A DNA stretch of 14,583 nt from Actinomycetota bacterium (GTDB taxonomy: Bacteria > Actinomycetota > Thermoleophilia > Solirubrobacterales > Solirubrobacteraceae), in the NCBI GenBank assembly GCA_005788585.1, contig SYBY01000493.1, forward strand, positions 1 to 14,583, in the 5' to 3' direction. The notes under the pieces are model-generated. The model saw only the letters and a program-made list of their open reading frames with translations. It did no database searches and was not told where the DNA came from. The first letter of the stretch is position 1, and every line of letters begins with the position of its first letter. Shown piece after piece: positions 12,947 to 14,583 of the stretch. A program made the translations under genes and the position numbers.

Positions 12947-13902
12947 GCCGCGTCCTCATCACCGGCGCGGCGGGGTTCATCGGCCGGGCCCTGGGTGACG
13001 CGCTGCGCATGGAGGGCGACGAGGTGATCGGGATCGACCGGGTCGCCGAAGGCGACGTCGTCGCGGGCGACACCACCGACCCCGCCGCGTGGGCCGCGCA
13101 CCTGGCCGGCGTGGACGCGGTGGTCCACACCGCCGCGGTGGTCTCCAACGCGGTGGACCTCGACGAGCAGTGGCGCATCAACGTGCTCGGCACCCGCCGC
13201 GTGATCGAGGCCGCGCGCGACGCCGGAGTGCGCCGGGTCGTCCACCTCTCGTCGATCCGCGCGTTCAGCGACACGTCGTTCCCCGACGGCGTCACCGAGG
13301 AGCACCCGGTGCGCCCCGACGGCAACCCGTATGTCGACACGAAGATCGCCTCCGAGCACGTCGCGCTCCAGGCTCACGCCGCCGGGGAGGTCGAGACCGT
13401 GGTCATCCGCCCCGGCGACGTCTACGGCCCCGGCTCGGTCCCCTGGATCCTCAAGCCGCTCGACGCGATCCGCGCCGGGCAGTTCCTGCTCCCCGCGATG
13501 GGCCGCGGGATCCACAGCCCGGTGTACGTCGATGACCTCGTCGCGGGCGTCGTGCTCGCGCTGCGCGCCGCCGAGGCCGCCGGCCAGGTCTTCACCATCG
13601 CCGGCCCGCGCGGCGTGCGGACCGATGAGTACTTCGGCCACCTCTTCCGGATGCTCGGCCGGCGCGGGCCGGTCGGCATCCCCACCCCGGCCGGGGTCGC
13701 GCTCGCGCACTCGGCCGACCGGCTCAACCGGCTGCGCGGCAAGCGCAGCGACGTCAACGCGATCAGCATGCGCTACCTCGCGCGGCGCGGCACGTACTCG
13801 ATCGAGAAGGCGCGGACGGTGCTCGGCTACGAGCCGGCCGTCGACCTCGACGAGGGCATGCGGCGCACCGAGGACTGGCTGCGTGCGGGAGGACACATCT
13901 AG
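12943..13902 (+). CDS. NAD-dependent epimerase/dehydratase (extended SDR)
   Basis: A 319-residue extended SDR. ITGAAGFIG (6-14) carries the GxxGxxG cofactor motif, and Asp32 (GIDRV) points to NAD+. HLSSIRAFSD (101-110) supplies the active-site serine, and Tyr130-Lys134 in YVDTK is the catalytic pair. RPGDVYGPGS (156-165) is the family hallmark, and PVYVDDLVAGVVLAL (193-207) is the usual substrate-domain helix. The pattern fits 3-beta-hydroxysteroid dehydrogenase-like or sugar epimerase members; the adjoining genes favour a lipid or terpenoid-type substrate, but this is inference. The start is a GTG overlapping the previous stop (GTGA) with GAGGG three bases upstream. Longer in-frame extension would overlap the SDR gene fully and is not used. 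The TAG stop abuts the next ATG. Confidence 0.88.
   Translation: MSRVLITGAAGFIGRALGDALRMEGDEVIGIDRVAEGDVVAGDTTDPAAWAAHLAGVDAVVHTAAVVSNAVDLDEQWRINVLGTRRVIEAARDAGVRRVVHLSSIRAFSDTSFPDGVTEEHPVRPDGNPYVDTKIASEHVALQAHAAGEVETVVIRPGDVYGPGSVPWILKPLDAIRAGQFLLPAMGRGIHSPVYVDDLVAGVVLALRAAEAAGQVFTIAGPRGVRTDEYFGHLFRMLGRRGPVGIPTPAGVALAHSADRLNRLRGKRSDVNAISMRYLARRGTYSIEKARTVLGYEPAVDLDEGMRRTEDWLRAGGHI
13888..13892 (+). promoter_or_regulatory. Ribosome binding site of the last operon gene
   Basis: GGAGG in the last codons of the epimerase gene, 10 bases before the ATG at 13903, fixes that start. Confidence 0.6.
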
Positions 13903-14583
13903 ATGGCCGTGACCGTCGGACCCACCACGCTGGACGCCGCGGGCCTGCGCCCGATCCCCGAACTCGACGAGCCGCGCAGCGTCTGGCCGCGCGGCAAGCG
14001 GCTGGCCGCGGTGCGCGAGGGCGCCGAGGCGTTCAAGGCGCGCTTCAAGGCACAGGGCGAGGTGCTCGGGGTGCGCAGCGTCGACCTCGTCACCGCGCCG
14101 TACCCGACCCGCTTCGCCTTCCACGACGCGGTCCCGCTGCCCATCCCGTACATCTTCATCACCAACCGCATGGTGGTCGTCCAGTACGAGGACTTCATCG
14201 GCGTGCCGCGCACGCTGGTGTGGGAGCCGACGATCCCCGAGGGTTCGGCCAAGGCGCCGTTCTACGCGCAGACCGCCGCGCTCGCCGACAAGGTGCCGGG
14301 CGGGCACTGGCTCGCGGACAACGTCTTCGCGCGGTACCTGAACGACACCGACGACGTCCTGCGCGCCTGCGGGATCACCGCCGCGGACGTCGACTTCGTG
14401 AGCTTCGACCACCTCCACGTGCAGGACGCGCGGATGATCCTGGGCACCACCGCGCCGATCCCGGGCGAGGCCGCGCCCCGCGCGCCGCTGTTCCCCAACG
14501 CGATCGTCCTCGCGCAGGACAGCGAGATCGCGACGATGGAGGACGGCCACCCGATGCAGTGGGCGTGGTACGTCCCGGACGGG
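13903..14583 (+). CDS. Metallo-beta-lactamase-fold-like protein, partial, with unusual metal motif
   Basis: The first 227 residues of a gene cut by the right edge, starting directly after the epimerase stop. The order of elements matches an MBL-fold hydrolase with an N-terminal extension of about 60 residues: paired strands with FIFITNRM-like hydrophobic runs (about 82-96), then DVDFVSFDHLHVQDAR (about 161-176) at the place of the DIxxVxxTHxHxDH loop, then APLFPNAIVLAQDSE (about 192-206), like the FPNAxxxxxxxE segment of MBL lactonases. However, the motif reads HLHVQD: the Asp-His that normally follow are Gln-Asp. The usual HxHxDH is thus incomplete and could be metal-free, single-metal, or a distinct subgroup. 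It is the fourth member of the coupled oxidoreductase operon and could be its hydrolase. The fold is inferred from motif order alone. Confidence 0.65.
   Translation, partial: MAVTVGPTTLDAAGLRPIPELDEPRSVWPRGKRLAAVREGAEAFKARFKAQGEVLGVRSVDLVTAPYPTRFAFHDAVPLPIPYIFITNRMVVVQYEDFIGVPRTLVWEPTIPEGSAKAPFYAQTAALADKVPGGHWLADNVFARYLNDTDDVLRACGITAADVDFVSFDHLHVQDARMILGTTAPIPGEAAPRAPLFPNAIVLAQDSEIATMEDGHPMQWAWYVPDG

Noticed and set aside
12604..14550. A minus-strand frame of 648 codons opposite the operon
   Set aside because: It covers three coupled genes with conserved catalytic motifs and itself looks like a composition artefact.
1..14583. CRISPR array, tRNA, rRNA, phage or toxin-antitoxin module
   Set aside because: No spaced identical repeats, no tRNA-like cloverleaf with a conserved arm, and no matching protein families were seen. 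The only regular repeat is protein-coding.

Overview
The window is about 14.6 kb of very GC-rich DNA with 13 complete protein genes and one partial gene at each edge that can be supported. High GC, GTG starts, promoter -10 boxes placed a few bases before the start codon, and Arg-rich secreted C-terminal modules suggest an actinobacterium. My best guess is class Thermoleophilia (Solirubrobacterales-like); this is inference from style, not from a marker gene.

Layout. (1) 1-2564, minus strand: a cell-wall operon. A secreted lytic transglycosylase is followed 3 bases later by a CHAP-domain hydrolase carrying four PKD domains and a probable lipobox, then by the start of an unknown gene that runs off the left edge. 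(2) 2638-5393, plus strand: a protein with fourteen exact 10-residue repeats, a small probable dimeric alpha/beta-barrel protein, and an exported cysteine-rich beta-propeller-like protein. (3) 5406-6842, minus strand: a small unknown protein and a short-chain dehydrogenase (SDR). The SDR is divergent from a TetR regulator, with an inverted repeat between the two starts. (4) 6890-9671, plus strand: TetR regulator, soluble GAF histidine kinase without a partner regulator, a 170-bp palindromic insertion, and a lipoate-protein-ligase-like enzyme. (5) 9673-10950, minus strand: a PucR/CdaR-type regulator, divergent from (6) 11037-14583, plus strand: a tightly coupled four-gene operon (saccharopine-dehydrogenase-like reductase, classical SDR, NAD-dependent epimerase/dehydratase, and a metallo-beta-lactamase-fold-like protein cut by the right edge).

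How they work together. Regions 1 and 2 look like envelope functions: peptidoglycan cleavage plus exported proteins. The SDR/TetR pair looks like a locally regulated oxidoreductase. The PucR regulator probably controls the four-gene operon, which has the composition of a small catabolic or modification pathway (three NAD(P)-dependent oxidoreductases and a hydrolase); its substrate cannot be read from sequence.

Most unusual features. First, a near-perfect foldback element (8784-8957), apparently flanked by a TA duplication, that seems to have split an ancestral TAG stop/TAGCGT promoter overlap while preserving both. Second, the 10-residue repeat protein. Third, recurrent leaderless gene starts. 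Fourth, the degenerate metal motif in the last gene. No tRNA, rRNA, CRISPR array or transposase gene was seen.
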